Origin: Candidatus Liptonbacteria bacterium
GTDB lineage: Bacteria > Patescibacteriota > Minisyncoccia > UBA6257 > 2-01-FULL-56-20
DNA length: 27,839 nt
Direction of reading: 5' to 3'
NCBI GenBank assembly: GCA_016212635.1
Contig: JACRFR010000008.1
Coordinates: 1 to 27,839, forward strand
Shown here: positions 20,136 to 27,803 of the stretch, one piece after another
Layout of the letters: each line of letters begins with the position of its first letter
Position numbering within the stretch: position 1 is the stretch's first letter
Position numbers and translations under genes: made by a program
The notes under the pieces: model-generated
What the model was told of the DNA's origin: nothing
Database searches by the model: none
The model's input: only the letters and a program-made list of their open reading frames with translations

Positions 20136-20597
20136 TCAGATAGTGCCGAATTTCGCGGCGCAGGCAAGGTCAAAGTGCAGTTCGGTTAGAACGCCGCGGT
20201 CGTTCCACCAGACATGGTATCCTTTGGTTTCTGGTAGGGGTTGGTTGCAATCATCGCAAACTATCTGTTTGCGCACCGGGGCGGATGCGACCGGCCAACG
20301 GAAAAATATCTTTCTGAATTGCTCCGCGATTTCCGGAGGATAAACATAGCCCGCGTCTTCTCGGTTCAAACCAGTAATGGCCGGAGCCAGAGTCAGTTCG
20401 TCGGTACGGAACTTGGGATCGCAGGAATCGCACAGGTGAACCGGTGTTCTAAATTCCGAGGAGATCAACCAGCGATGCCACACCTCGCCGGTCATGTAGT
20501 TTTGGCAAGCGGCGCACCGAAAGTCGCGCATCTCCGGCTTGGCCGATGGCTGCCAAGTGTGAACAATGGCCAGCAACCTTTCTTGTTCTTCGGTCAT
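20136..20597 (-). CDS. Unknown protein with three CXXC-type pairs
   Basis: 153 residues, soluble. Metal-type pairs are CAAC at about 28-31, CDSC at about 56-59 and CDDC at about 114-117, with a later Cys near the end (DLACAAKFG). The pattern suggests two treble-clef or ribbon-like zinc sites: FRCAACQNYMTGEVWHRW and HLCDSCDPKF, then IVCDDCNQPLPETKGYHVWW. The start is supported by a TATATT box six bases before the ATG (leaderless). It is unlike the zinc-ribbon family elsewhere in the window. No function can be named. Confidence 0.7.
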   Translation of the reverse strand: MTEEQERLLAIVHTWQPSAKPEMRDFRCAACQNYMTGEVWHRWLISSEFRTPVHLCDSCDPKFRTDELTLAPAITGLNREDAGYVYPPEIAEQFRKIFFRWPVASAPVRKQIVCDDCNQPLPETKGYHVWWNDRGVLTELHFDLACAAKFGTI

Positions 20598-20631
20598 GAC
20601 TAAAATATACTATGCATTAAGTATTGTGTCA

Positions 20632-20781
20632 TTCCCGCTCGGCGCTGTTCGAAAACATTGATTCCCCCGCTTGCCGAGTGTCATCCCGGGCTTGACCCGG
20701 GATCCAGTGACTAAGAAAACCTGGATTCCGGCTTTCGCCGGAATGACAAACCTGGGGTTTTCGAACAGCGCCTTCCCGCTC
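20632..20781. mobile_element. Miniature inverted-repeat element with perfect 9-bp target duplication, copy 2
   Basis: TTCCCGCTC stands at 20632-20640 and again at 20773-20781. The 132-bp element between (20641-20772) begins GGCGCTGTTCGAAAAC and ends with its exact inverse. The interior is a GTCATCCCGGG...GGAATGACA dispersed repeat (about 20680-20748). It codes for nothing. Its ends match copy 1 (5755-5875) except for one base in the left end and a small deletion in the right end of that copy. Confidence 0.92.
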
Positions 20782-20788
20782 GCATTTT

Positions 20789-20880
20789 TGTCATCCCGCA
20801 CTTGATGCGGGATCCAGGCCAACTTGGAAATCCTTAGATCTGGATTCCGGATATTGTCTAGCGACAATTCCGGGATGACA
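20789..20880. repeat. GTCATCCC...GGGATGACA dispersed repeat
   Basis: TGTCATCCCG and CGGGATGACA ends; inside are GCACTTGATGCGGGATCCAG and a nested ATTGTCTAGCGACAAT palindrome (20854-20869). It ends about 47 bases before the HAD gene. Confidence 0.82.
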
Positions 20881-20927
20881 GATAATTACAGAATCATTCA
20901 ATTCTCAAGAATAAGAATACTCACTCT

Positions 20928-21563
20928 ATGTATCGCGGCGCAATTTTTGACCTGGACGGCACGCTGGTCGACACCATCGCCATGCACGAGCGGTGCTGAA
21001 AAAAAATGTTCAGTCAGCACGGTGTGGTTCTAGCGGAGGCGGAACTGAAAGAGCAAAGCGGCCGGACCAACGCGTCTTTTGTCGAAATAATCAACCGGCG
21101 TTATGGCTATGATTTTGATCCCAAGGTTTTGGCCGCCGAAAAAGACCAGCTGGTTCTGGCGGAGCTTGCGGCCGCTCCCGCCCGGCCATATTCCGGCGCG
21201 ATCGAGCTTCTGCAAAAACTGGGTAAACTGGGAATAAAGAGAGCAATCTCTACTACTGCCGGGCGCAACACCGCAAGCCGGATGGGGGAACTGGTCTGGC
21301 CGTATTTTGAGGTGATAGTTTGTCGGGAGGAAATTACCAAGAGCAAGCCCGACCCGGAGATGTTTCTGACTGCGGCAAAAGAATTGGGCCTACCCCCGGC
21401 CGACTGTGTGGTTTTCGAGGACGCCAAAAACGGAGTGGAGGCGGCCAAGGCTGGCGGTTTCTTTTGCATCGCGCGGGATAATCAGGCCGGTCAGGACTTA
21501 TCCGCGGCGGATTCGGTGATAACCGCTTACAATCCCCAAGAGCTTGCAGGTTATTTTAGTTAA
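20928..21563 (+). pseudogene. HAD-superfamily phosphatase broken by an in-frame UGA
   Basis: From the ATG at 20928 the frame reads MYRGAIFDLDGTLVDTIAMH with the catalytic DxD, then ERC and UGA at codon 24 (20997-20999), then in the same frame KKMFSQHGVVLAEAELKEQS to the end at 21563. Beta-phosphoglucomutase-like relatives have Trp four residues after this His, just where the UGA stands, so one TGG to TGA change explains it. Later motifs are intact: ISTTAG (motif II), the Lys of KSKPDPEMF (III) and VFEDAKNGVEAAKAG (IV). Restart at the ATG at 21006 would give a protein without its catalytic Asp. UGA ends other genes here (abiEii, ABC-F), so recoding to Trp is unlikely. Confidence 0.85.
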
Positions 21564-21652
21564 GGTTCGATTTCTTGCTGTTTCAGCGTACTAGTACGCA
21601 ATCTCACAACCTGGTTGGGGTGGAAAAAGCCAGAGGGACGAAGCCAGCGCGG

Positions 21653-22666
21653 CTATTCCCGAAACAAGTCGCGGGCTGCAGTCCAATAAAACGGTTCACC
21701 CTGCTGTTTGCGCTGGTACCACCACTCGGTGCCCCATAGGTACTGCTCGCGAAAACCAACGCGCCGGGCAAAGTCGATGTCGGCCAGAAAATGTGCCGGA
21801 CTCATGGATTGGTCCTGGTCTGCCAAGGATAGCTGGGCGGTGGCAACCGGACCCCAGGGCTCCGCCTGGAGTTCCACGCCTAGAACCTCTTTACCTAAAA
21901 GATGTTGGACGACCCAGGCGCGCCGGCGGTAAAACTCCGGCGTCAGGGGATAGGTTAGGTAATGATTCAAGGGAGAGGACCAAACGCGGCGGTAAAGTGT
22001 GGCGCCGACCAGATCGCCGTAGCGGGCCGCGGAGAGCCAGAGCGATAGCTCCCCGCTGTCGCTGATCAAAATGGGCCGGGTGGCATCCAATCCCCGGGCC
22101 GCAGAAATTTCTGATTTTAATAGATCTGTGTCTGCTCCCGGGCACTGACCGAAACTGACGAACGGTTCGTTTTCAATCTGCCAAGAAGCAATGGCTGGGT
22201 TGTCCTTGTACCTGGCGACCACGGTCTGGACGAGTTGGACGATCGCCACCCGCCGCGCCTCGCGGGATAGCTTGTCTGCCCAACCAGGCGCATGGCACTC
22301 GGGCCAGCGCGGCGACTTCAAACCAACTACCAGTATGACTTCGGCCTGGCGCTTGGCCGCTTCGTTGATTTGCCAGTCTAAATTATCGAAATTGAACTTA
22401 TCCGGTTCGGGTTCCAAGAGGTCCCAGTAAGATGCAACCTTGATCCGGCGCGCTTGGAGGTCGTCCAGAATGGCAAGATAAGCAGTCTGCCAATCCAAGC
22501 CCAGCTCGCGCGCGTATTTTTCTGAAAAGTTAACCCCCCAGGTGATCGACTGGCGCGGAGTCATCGGCCCCAAGGTGTACCAGCCGATTGGAGCTATAAC
22601 TAAAAACAAAACCAACCAAATCAGCCAAAATGATATTCTGCGACAAATTGGGCGATGAACTTTCAT
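21653..22666 (-). CDS. Membrane-anchored glycoside hydrolase (clan-A-like TIM barrel)
   Basis: 337 residues. The N-terminus is a basic leader plus one membrane helix (FWLIWLVLFLVIAPIGWYTL), so the enzyme would sit outside the cell, tethered. The barrel includes WGVNFSEKYARELGL, RIKVASYWDLLEPEPDKFNF, ILVVGLKSPRWPEC, IASWQIENEPFVSFG with the likely acid/base Glu167, and GVELQAEPWG with the likely nucleophile Glu265 or Glu269. This matches GH5/GH39/GH42-type enzymes; the sugar is not known. It begins within the last codon of the upstream EamA-type gene (ATGA overlap, 22663-22666), so the two form an operon. Confidence 0.8.
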   Translation of the reverse strand: MKVHRPICRRISFWLIWLVLFLVIAPIGWYTLGPMTPRQSITWGVNFSEKYARELGLDWQTAYLAILDDLQARRIKVASYWDLLEPEPDKFNFDNLDWQINEAAKRQAEVILVVGLKSPRWPECHAPGWADKLSREARRVAIVQLVQTVVARYKDNPAIASWQIENEPFVSFGQCPGADTDLLKSEISAARGLDATRPILISDSGELSLWLSAARYGDLVGATLYRRVWSSPLNHYLTYPLTPEFYRRRAWVVQHLLGKEVLGVELQAEPWGPVATAQLSLADQDQSMSPAHFLADIDFARRVGFREQYLWGTEWWYQRKQQGEPFYWTAARDLFRE

Positions 22667-23583
22667 AAGAGCAGTAGGCCGGTGCCCAAGAGTATCATCA
22701 AGATCGCGACTGACTTTTGGATAAAAGTACCAGGAGAGCTTGTCTCCTGAATGATCTGACTATGGCGCCGCGACAAGATAACCGTTAAGAGCAGCAAGAT
22801 CATGTATTGAAATCCCTGCATGGCGTTCACAAAGGCCACATAAAGCGCTGGGGCGAAAAAGATCGCGGCGCTTTGAAGCAGCGAGCCGGAAGCACCTCCC
22901 GCCTGGATGCCCAGGAACAGAGCTAGCGTTTGCGGTTTAAGTCGGGTGGAAAATTCTTGCCGGGAGCCGAGCAGATCTCTGCGCAGCGCCGGAGACAGGA
23001 GCAGAAAGATCAGGGCGGTCCCGGTCATGCCGACTTGGCTCCAAAACAGGCCCGACCAAAACGGCTGTTCCAAATAGGCCAGCTTCATGAGCGAGAAGGA
23101 AGATGCAAAAAGCAGCGCCGCGAGTGCGGCCATGCCGAAGCTCCGGCCGGATATCTTTTTACTGGGGTCGAGACTGATCGTAATGGTGCCGATAATGAGC
23201 AGGGCCAGCGCGATCCAATGGGTGAGGGTCAGGGGTGCGGCGTGGGGCAGGAAAGCCAAACCTAAAAGCAGGGTGATCAGGGGTACCAGGCCGCCGGTCG
23301 CGGGTACGATGCGCGATGCCTCGAAAAGTTTAAGACCGCAAAAATAGCGCCAATTACCCAAAGTAAAGGCCGTGCCTCCCGCGACCGCCAGGACTAACGC
23401 GTGCGCGGCGGGTAGAGGCAAGCCGAGGAATGGAGTAGCTAAGAAAAGTAATGCGCCCAAAAGGCCGACAAAAAAAGCGTAGGTCAGCGGTTCTGGCAGT
23501 GATTTACTAAGCAGGTACTTATCGCCCAGGGCGACCAGGGCGAACAAGAAGTGAGCGGCGATGGCGAGGAGGAGCCAGAGCAT
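22663..23583 (-). CDS. EamA/DMT-family transporter
   Basis: 306 residues with about ten membrane helices in two EamA-like halves. First half: LLLAIAAHFLFALVALGDKY and LVLAVAGGTAFTLGNWRYF, ending with IALALLIIGTITISLDPSKK. Second half: MAALAALLFASSFSLMKLAY and LFLGIQAGGASGSLLQSAAI, ending AILMILLGTGLLLL. The family exports or imports small metabolites, and the substrate cannot be told from sequence. Its stop overlaps the start of the glycoside hydrolase gene, which suggests that the two work on the same compound or are at least made together. Confidence 0.85.
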   Translation of the reverse strand: MLWLLLAIAAHFLFALVALGDKYLLSKSLPEPLTYAFFVGLLGALLFLATPFLGLPLPAAHALVLAVAGGTAFTLGNWRYFCGLKLFEASRIVPATGGLVPLITLLLGLAFLPHAAPLTLTHWIALALLIIGTITISLDPSKKISGRSFGMAALAALLFASSFSLMKLAYLEQPFWSGLFWSQVGMTGTALIFLLLSPALRRDLLGSRQEFSTRLKPQTLALFLGIQAGGASGSLLQSAAIFFAPALYVAFVNAMQGFQYMILLLLTVILSRRHSQIIQETSSPGTFIQKSVAILMILLGTGLLLL

Positions 23584-23664
23584 GGGGAAGGGAAGTATTT
23601 TAAATTATTCTAATTATTCTAAACAAATCCCAGCAAGGGGTGGAAACTCTTATCTTTTACCCCC

Positions 23665-23770
23665 CGTCATCCTCGGACTTGATCCGAGGATCCAAGGATT
23701 CCGAAAAACCTGGATCCCCGCATTCCCTCCTTCGCAAAAAGCTTCGGACGGGCGTAGCGCGAGGATGACA
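23665..23770. repeat. GTCATCCTCGG dispersed repeat
   Basis: CGTCATCCTCGGACTTGATC with CGAGGATCC, then CCTGGATCCCCG, ending GCGAGGATGACA. It contains CCTCCTTCGCAAAAAGCTTC from yet another repeat. The gap between the transporter and the glycosyltransferase (23584-23814) holds nothing else. Confidence 0.8.
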
Positions 23771-23814
23771 CAAAAAGCCAGTTGCGCAGGTTCTATTTCA
23801 TTAGTGATTAGATA

Positions 23815-25173
23815 TTAGAAATTGGAAATTTGCGAACGGTATTTTTCGGGAAAGACCGTTCGAATGATATGCTCCAAGCCGCGGCGCTCCATTTTAACAA
23901 AGCCCTCCATGGCGGCTTCCGCCAGGTGGCCGCTCGCGAGCAAGTCCGGCAGCCACTCGTGGGTGACGCTGGGCTGAAGTTGGTCGACGCCCGAACCCAG
24001 ATAAAGCAGCCACTTGCGATTCTGAATTTCCTGGGCGCCGATCGGTGGAGCGATAATGATCGGCAGTCCCAGCGCGGCATAGAACGAAAGCTCGGAGGGT
24101 TTGGTCCAGAGGATGTCCGCGCGAACCAAGAGCTCGTTGAACTGTCGGAAGTAATCCGCCTTGCTGGTCGCAAAAAGAATGCTCAAAGTTGTGCCCAGCC
24201 GATGTTCCAATCGGGTGTCCCGGACCGCGGACTGGAAAAAGCGGGCGGCATCCGGGGAAACTCCCGCGACCAAGTGCAGGGCGAATTGGCCCTGGGCGAT
24301 CCCCGGGGCGAGACTTTGGAGGACTTGCACGCCGATCTCCGCCTGGGCGCCCGCCCCCCCGACCGCGAAGACGATAGAAATTGGATCCCCGTTGGTATCT
24401 GCGTGGCGAGACCCGCCTTCGCTCGGAGCTACGGCGTGGCGAGGCGTGTGGTGCGGCGGGCCTAAATACTCCGCGATCAGGCCGTCGAAGCGCTTTTGGT
24501 AATAATCCTGGGTATCCAAGCGTCGGAGCCGTGCGCCCAAGTTCTGTTTGGCGATAACTGACCGGGGGCCGACCAACTCGGGCGGCAAAGGAAAACCGGT
24601 AGTAATTATATTTTTAGCCGGCACGCCGTACTTTTCTAAGCGGCTGGCGGAACGAGGCGTAGACGCAAAATAGATAATGCGGGTCAGTTCGGGTCGAAGC
24701 GGCGCCCAAGCGCGGGAGATATCCGCATCGGTGACGATGGCATAGATCGGTCCCGGGTACTGCCAGTGCTCTGCCATGAAAGCAATGGTGAAGAAGGGCG
24801 TAATGAGCGGCAAGGGCTTCTCGCTCAATTGCTGGATCAAGTGTTGCCCCCAGCCCCGGGCGATCTGCGCGCAGATATTTTTGAGTTGCATGGTGGGCTT
24901 GGTGTCGTGCCGCAGCAGGTAGTACTCGTCAATATGCTGGAAGTAGTCAAAGATCCGGAAAGCCCAGCGCCCCAGCGCCCCTCGGCTTTTCATGCGCGAG
25001 ATGAAGTTGTAAAACTTCTCGGAACGGTTCCAGGCATGGCGATCGCTCTCGGGTATACCCGGATAATTATTGGCGGTGATAATTTCGCCGCCTTCCGCCC
25101 AAGGCAAAAGCGGATCCGCCGCGCGCTGATGCCCGTAACCCATGTCCACCGCCACCACCCAGGCCTTATGCAT
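23815..25173 (-). CDS. GT28/MGDG-synthase-like glycosyltransferase
   Basis: 452 residues of GT-B type. The N-terminal domain opens with WVVAVDMGYGHQRAADPLLP, the Gly-rich loop with His seen in MurG/MGDG-synthase enzymes. The C-terminal domain has IVFAVGGAGAQAEIGVQVLQ, ILFATSKADYFRQFNELLVR, ADILWTKPSELSFYAALGLP and IIIAPPIGAQEIQNRKWL, which fit the nucleotide-sugar site. It may make glycolipids at the membrane. At about 245-270 a Pro/His-rich segment (PPHHTPRHAVAPSEGGSRHA) is encoded by a dispersed repeat (about 24396-24460). The ATG at 25173 is preferred: TACAAT lies seven bases upstream, and the fold starts there; an ATG at 25182 is the alternative. Confidence 0.8.
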   Translation of the reverse strand: MHKAWVVAVDMGYGHQRAADPLLPWAEGGEIITANNYPGIPESDRHAWNRSEKFYNFISRMKSRGALGRWAFRIFDYFQHIDEYYLLRHDTKPTMQLKNICAQIARGWGQHLIQQLSEKPLPLITPFFTIAFMAEHWQYPGPIYAIVTDADISRAWAPLRPELTRIIYFASTPRSASRLEKYGVPAKNIITTGFPLPPELVGPRSVIAKQNLGARLRRLDTQDYYQKRFDGLIAEYLGPPHHTPRHAVAPSEGGSRHADTNGDPISIVFAVGGAGAQAEIGVQVLQSLAPGIAQGQFALHLVAGVSPDAARFFQSAVRDTRLEHRLGTTLSILFATSKADYFRQFNELLVRADILWTKPSELSFYAALGLPIIIAPPIGAQEIQNRKWLLYLGSGVDQLQPSVTHEWLPDLLASGHLAEAAMEGFVKMERRGLEHIIRTVFPEKYRSQISNF

Positions 25174-25227
25174 ATCCTTCATTGTAGCAGAATTGCATAA
25201 AACGGCCGGAGGAGTTACAACATATAC

Positions 25228-26901
25228 ATGTTAGAACAGTCCCGCTTTAGTGCTGGTCGTCCAGATACCCCGCATCCCGAGAACTACGCGCGCGTTAGCG
25301 AGCTCACCGCCCGGGGCCTTTCGGAAATTAACGAGCCTTATCGGATGGATGATATGGTGTTCGTGTCCCAGTTGCCGGAGCCCGCGATTCTTAAAAGAAT
25401 AGGCAAGGAGATCGTCCGGCAGATCCGAGCTGGTCAAGTCACAATTCCCGAAGAGATTTTGATCCGGATCGGTTTCCGAAACCCCCAGTTTAAATCTCCC
25501 GATCGGTTGGCTTATGACCTAGCTAGAGAATACAGCAATGCGTGTTCTGAAGATCTTCGCAGGCAAATTGAACCGGCTTGGATCGCCGGCTTAAACCCGG
25601 AAAGTCTGCGGTTCTTTCGAACAAACCACGAATTAGGCGAGGGCAGTGATAACCCTCTGGCTATCGTGCCAAAGTTGCCGTTCACCGGCATTGGGTATTT
25701 GATCGAGAATCGCGAGTTCACTCGGAATGTAGTTGACACTTTCAACCTTTTCCGCCTGGCCAGAATTCGAAAACTCGGCTTACTACACACCGCGGTAGTC
25801 AAAGAGGCAGAGAGGCCCCGAGTGGCCTCGCAAGTCTTTGATCACACCTGCTACCTCCATTCTTTAGATGTGCATGCCATTGCCAGCCTGCTCGGAATTC
25901 GGAGTAGATTGACCCCGGAGCAGATGGCTATTCTGCGGGTGGCCGCTCTTTCCCATGATGCGCTGACCCCGGCCGGAGGTGACACCGTAAAAATGATAGA
26001 CCGGTACCTGTTCGACGAAGACCGCCATTATCCCGAGCTTCTGGTCGGGCCGAAGTGGGAACAACTTAGGAGGAAATTGAGTATTTCCGCCGATGACCTG
26101 GCGCAAGTGGTACAGAGCCGAGGTGGCGCCTTGTCCGGCTTACTGGATTTGGCTGACAAATCTGCTTATGTGGCTCGGGATGCAGAGGCGCTTTTGAACC
26201 GACGCTGGTCGGGTAGCGACACTACCGATGTCGCACAAATTCGCAATGCGGTGGAACGATTACTGATGCGCAACCCTCTGGCCGCCGGGATCTGGGATTC
26301 AGTCGAGCTAAGCGACCAACGAGTAGTTTTCACCGACCCCAAGCGGTTGCAGGATTTTCTCACGCTGCGCGCCCTGCTCTTTCGGGGTTTGTACTACCAC
26401 GCCGGTGCCAGGTTTTTGGAAGGGATAGTCGGGCAGGTGATAGCCAGATATCTGTATGAAACTGGGCAACTATCGCGCGCCGATCTCCTAAGTATGGATG
26501 ACTCGGGGTTGGAGCAACGAGTGGATCAAGTTGTTGGGCGGTCGTTCTTTGTGACTATGTTCGGAGCGGCAGATGAGGCCAGAGTCGAATCCTTCGACTC
26601 TTTGGCAGCGGCTACGGCTCGAGAGGAAGAACTGATCCGGGAAGGCCGGCCGGTAACCTTTGTCGATGAGTTCAAGGGTGTAACTAAACCAGGCACCCAT
26701 TTTTGGGTGCAGGATAAAGGTAATATTAAGCCATTTACGGAAGCCAGTCCGCGGGCGGCTCAGCATATCCAACGATTGATTAATATTGATCACCCCGTGC
26801 GTCTCTATTCCACGATCGAGCCGCCGGGTGGAGAACCAATGTCGTCGGAGTTTCAGAAAGCCATCGCGGCTTATCGCCAGCGGCGCGGGCTTCTGGAGTA
26901 A
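25228..26901 (+). CDS. HD-domain phosphohydrolase-like protein
   Basis: 557 residues. The HD signature is spread over 210-255: FDHTCYLHSLDVHAIASLLG (first His), then LRVAALSHDALTPAGGD (His-Asp pair), and a distant LLDLADKSAYVARDAEALLN that would supply the last Asp. The spacing recalls dGTPase-like and COG1078-like HD enzymes that cleave phosphate from nucleotides. The 200 N-terminal residues and the C-terminal region match nothing I know. GGAGGAG ends 13 bases before the ATG, a long spacing; a TACAAC box six bases before the ATG is another possibility. It is divergent from the glycosyltransferase gene, with 54 bases between the starts. Confidence 0.75.
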   Translation: MLEQSRFSAGRPDTPHPENYARVSELTARGLSEINEPYRMDDMVFVSQLPEPAILKRIGKEIVRQIRAGQVTIPEEILIRIGFRNPQFKSPDRLAYDLAREYSNACSEDLRRQIEPAWIAGLNPESLRFFRTNHELGEGSDNPLAIVPKLPFTGIGYLIENREFTRNVVDTFNLFRLARIRKLGLLHTAVVKEAERPRVASQVFDHTCYLHSLDVHAIASLLGIRSRLTPEQMAILRVAALSHDALTPAGGDTVKMIDRYLFDEDRHYPELLVGPKWEQLRRKLSISADDLAQVVQSRGGALSGLLDLADKSAYVARDAEALLNRRWSGSDTTDVAQIRNAVERLLMRNPLAAGIWDSVELSDQRVVFTDPKRLQDFLTLRALLFRGLYYHAGARFLEGIVGQVIARYLYETGQLSRADLLSMDDSGLEQRVDQVVGRSFFVTMFGAADEARVESFDSLAAATAREEELIREGRPVTFVDEFKGVTKPGTHFWVQDKGNIKPFTEASPRAAQHIQRLINIDHPVRLYSTIEPPGGEPMSSEFQKAIAAYRQRRGLLE

Positions 26902-26920
26902 CGCCGCCTCTAAAAATGTC

Positions 26921-26943
26921 ATTATCGGGCGAGACCCGATAAT
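26921..26943. repeat. Hairpin after the HD gene
   Basis: ATTATCGGG and CCCGATAAT form a perfect 9-bp stem with a five-base loop, 19 bases after the stop. The flanks (TGTC before, CTGGATTCCCG after) look like a decayed GTCAT-type repeat. No T-run. Confidence 0.6.
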
Positions 26944-26990
26944 CTATGACCTCCGAATATCGCCAGGTCTGGATTCCCGAAAAAGGAGAT

Positions 26991-27380
26991 TTACCGTGGC
27001 CCCTGGAGTGGATTCATTTTCTGGAGTTCCTCCAGGATCTGGAGCGAGCCGGGTGGCAGTTTCGGCAGGCTCTGCGCGTCTTTGGATAGTTTGCCCAGGG
27101 ATTCGATCTGCGGCTGGATACTCTGGACGCTCTGGGAGAGTTGGTCCAACTTACCGAGGTACGGTTGGAGGTTGGCGTACATCTGCATCATCTTGTCCAA
27201 GTAGGGCGAGATGTAGTAGTAGCTTGCGCCGATTGCGCCCAGAATGATCAGGAACTTCAACCAGTGTCCGAACTTGGCCCAGCGGGAATCGCGCCGCAAG
27301 CCGCGCAGGATCTTGTTATTCTCCGCTGTCTGCTCGGCGATCTTTTCCAGAATTTCGCGCTCGGATGGTTCGATGGGCAT
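26991..27380 (-). CDS. Small membrane protein with coiled-coil-like tail
   Basis: 129 residues. The N-terminal part is charged and helical (EREILEKIAEQTAENNKIL), followed by RRDSRWAKFGHWLK and one membrane helix (FLIILGAIGASYYYI). The C-terminal half is rich in Gln, Leu and Ser with heptad-like spacing (LGKLDQLSQSVQSIQ), ending in PLQGPR. It starts four bases after the end of the preceding gene, so the two are one operon. No family is recognised; the layout would suit a membrane-bound scaffold. Confidence 0.7.
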   Translation of the reverse strand: MPIEPSEREILEKIAEQTAENNKILRGLRRDSRWAKFGHWLKFLIILGAIGASYYYISPYLDKMMQMYANLQPYLGKLDQLSQSVQSIQPQIESLGKLSKDAQSLPKLPPGSLQILEELQKMNPLQGPR

Positions 27381-27384
27381 GGTT

Positions 27385-27693
27385 CTAGTTTCGGTGCGCA
27401 GCTCGCTTAGCGGGTTTCTTTCTTTCTGCTTGTCGCCGAAGAAACGCTGCCATCCCCGCTAGCTGGCTGTCGTCTGGTAACGGCTCGCCTTGGCGTGATC
27501 TTTTAAACCACTCGCGGGCCGCGAGGAGATATTTACTTGGCGCCTCTTTTACGATATTTAAGGTTTCTGGATCCAATAGCGCACCATCGGGTCCTTCTAA
27601 AACCCTGCCATACTTAGGATGGTTTGCTTCTTTGTACCCCGGCTGATTAGTGAGCAAATCACCACTAAAGAAATCCGGATGGCGCCCCCGCAT
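27385..27693 (-). CDS. Unknown small basic protein
   Basis: 102 residues. The start at 27693 is supported by a TATAAT box six bases upstream (leaderless). The sequence begins MRGRHPDFFSGDLLTNQPGY, has a block GRVLEGPDGALLDPETLNIV that may be a beta hairpin, a helix SKYLLAAREWFKRSRQGE, and a basic end ERKKPAKRAAHRN. The basic tail could bind nucleic acid. No family is recognised. It is the first gene of a two-gene operon with the membrane protein after it. Confidence 0.65.
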   Translation of the reverse strand: MRGRHPDFFSGDLLTNQPGYKEANHPKYGRVLEGPDGALLDPETLNIVKEAPSKYLLAAREWFKRSRQGEPLPDDSQLAGMAAFLRRQAERKKPAKRAAHRN

Positions 27694-27699
27694 GATTTG

Positions 27700-27714
27700 A
27701 TTATAGCGCTATAA
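27700..27714 (-). promoter_or_regulatory. -10 box within a 14-bp palindrome
   Basis: TTATAGCGCTATAA (27701-27714) is a perfect palindrome; TATAAT on the minus strand (27700-27705) overlaps it and stands six bases before the ATG at 27693. A repressor bound to the palindrome would block this promoter. Confidence 0.55.
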
Positions 27715-27803
27715 AGACCTTAGTCATAGCCCAGTGCTGTGGACGTGCTAGGCTGTAACAAAGGTCGAAAATATAAAGAAAAAGAATCCCCGAACAGACT
27801 GCC

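Noticed and set aside
20997..20999. UGA read as Trp or Gly (altered genetic code as in some CPR lineages)
   Set aside because: UGA ends several intact genes in the window (mntA, abiEii, ABC-F, the gene at 8090) and Trp is written TGG throughout.
23830..24465. Long plus-strand frame opposite the glycosyltransferase
   Set aside because: It is the mirror of a well-supported gene with clear motifs, has no promoter or ribosome site and no recognisable domain.
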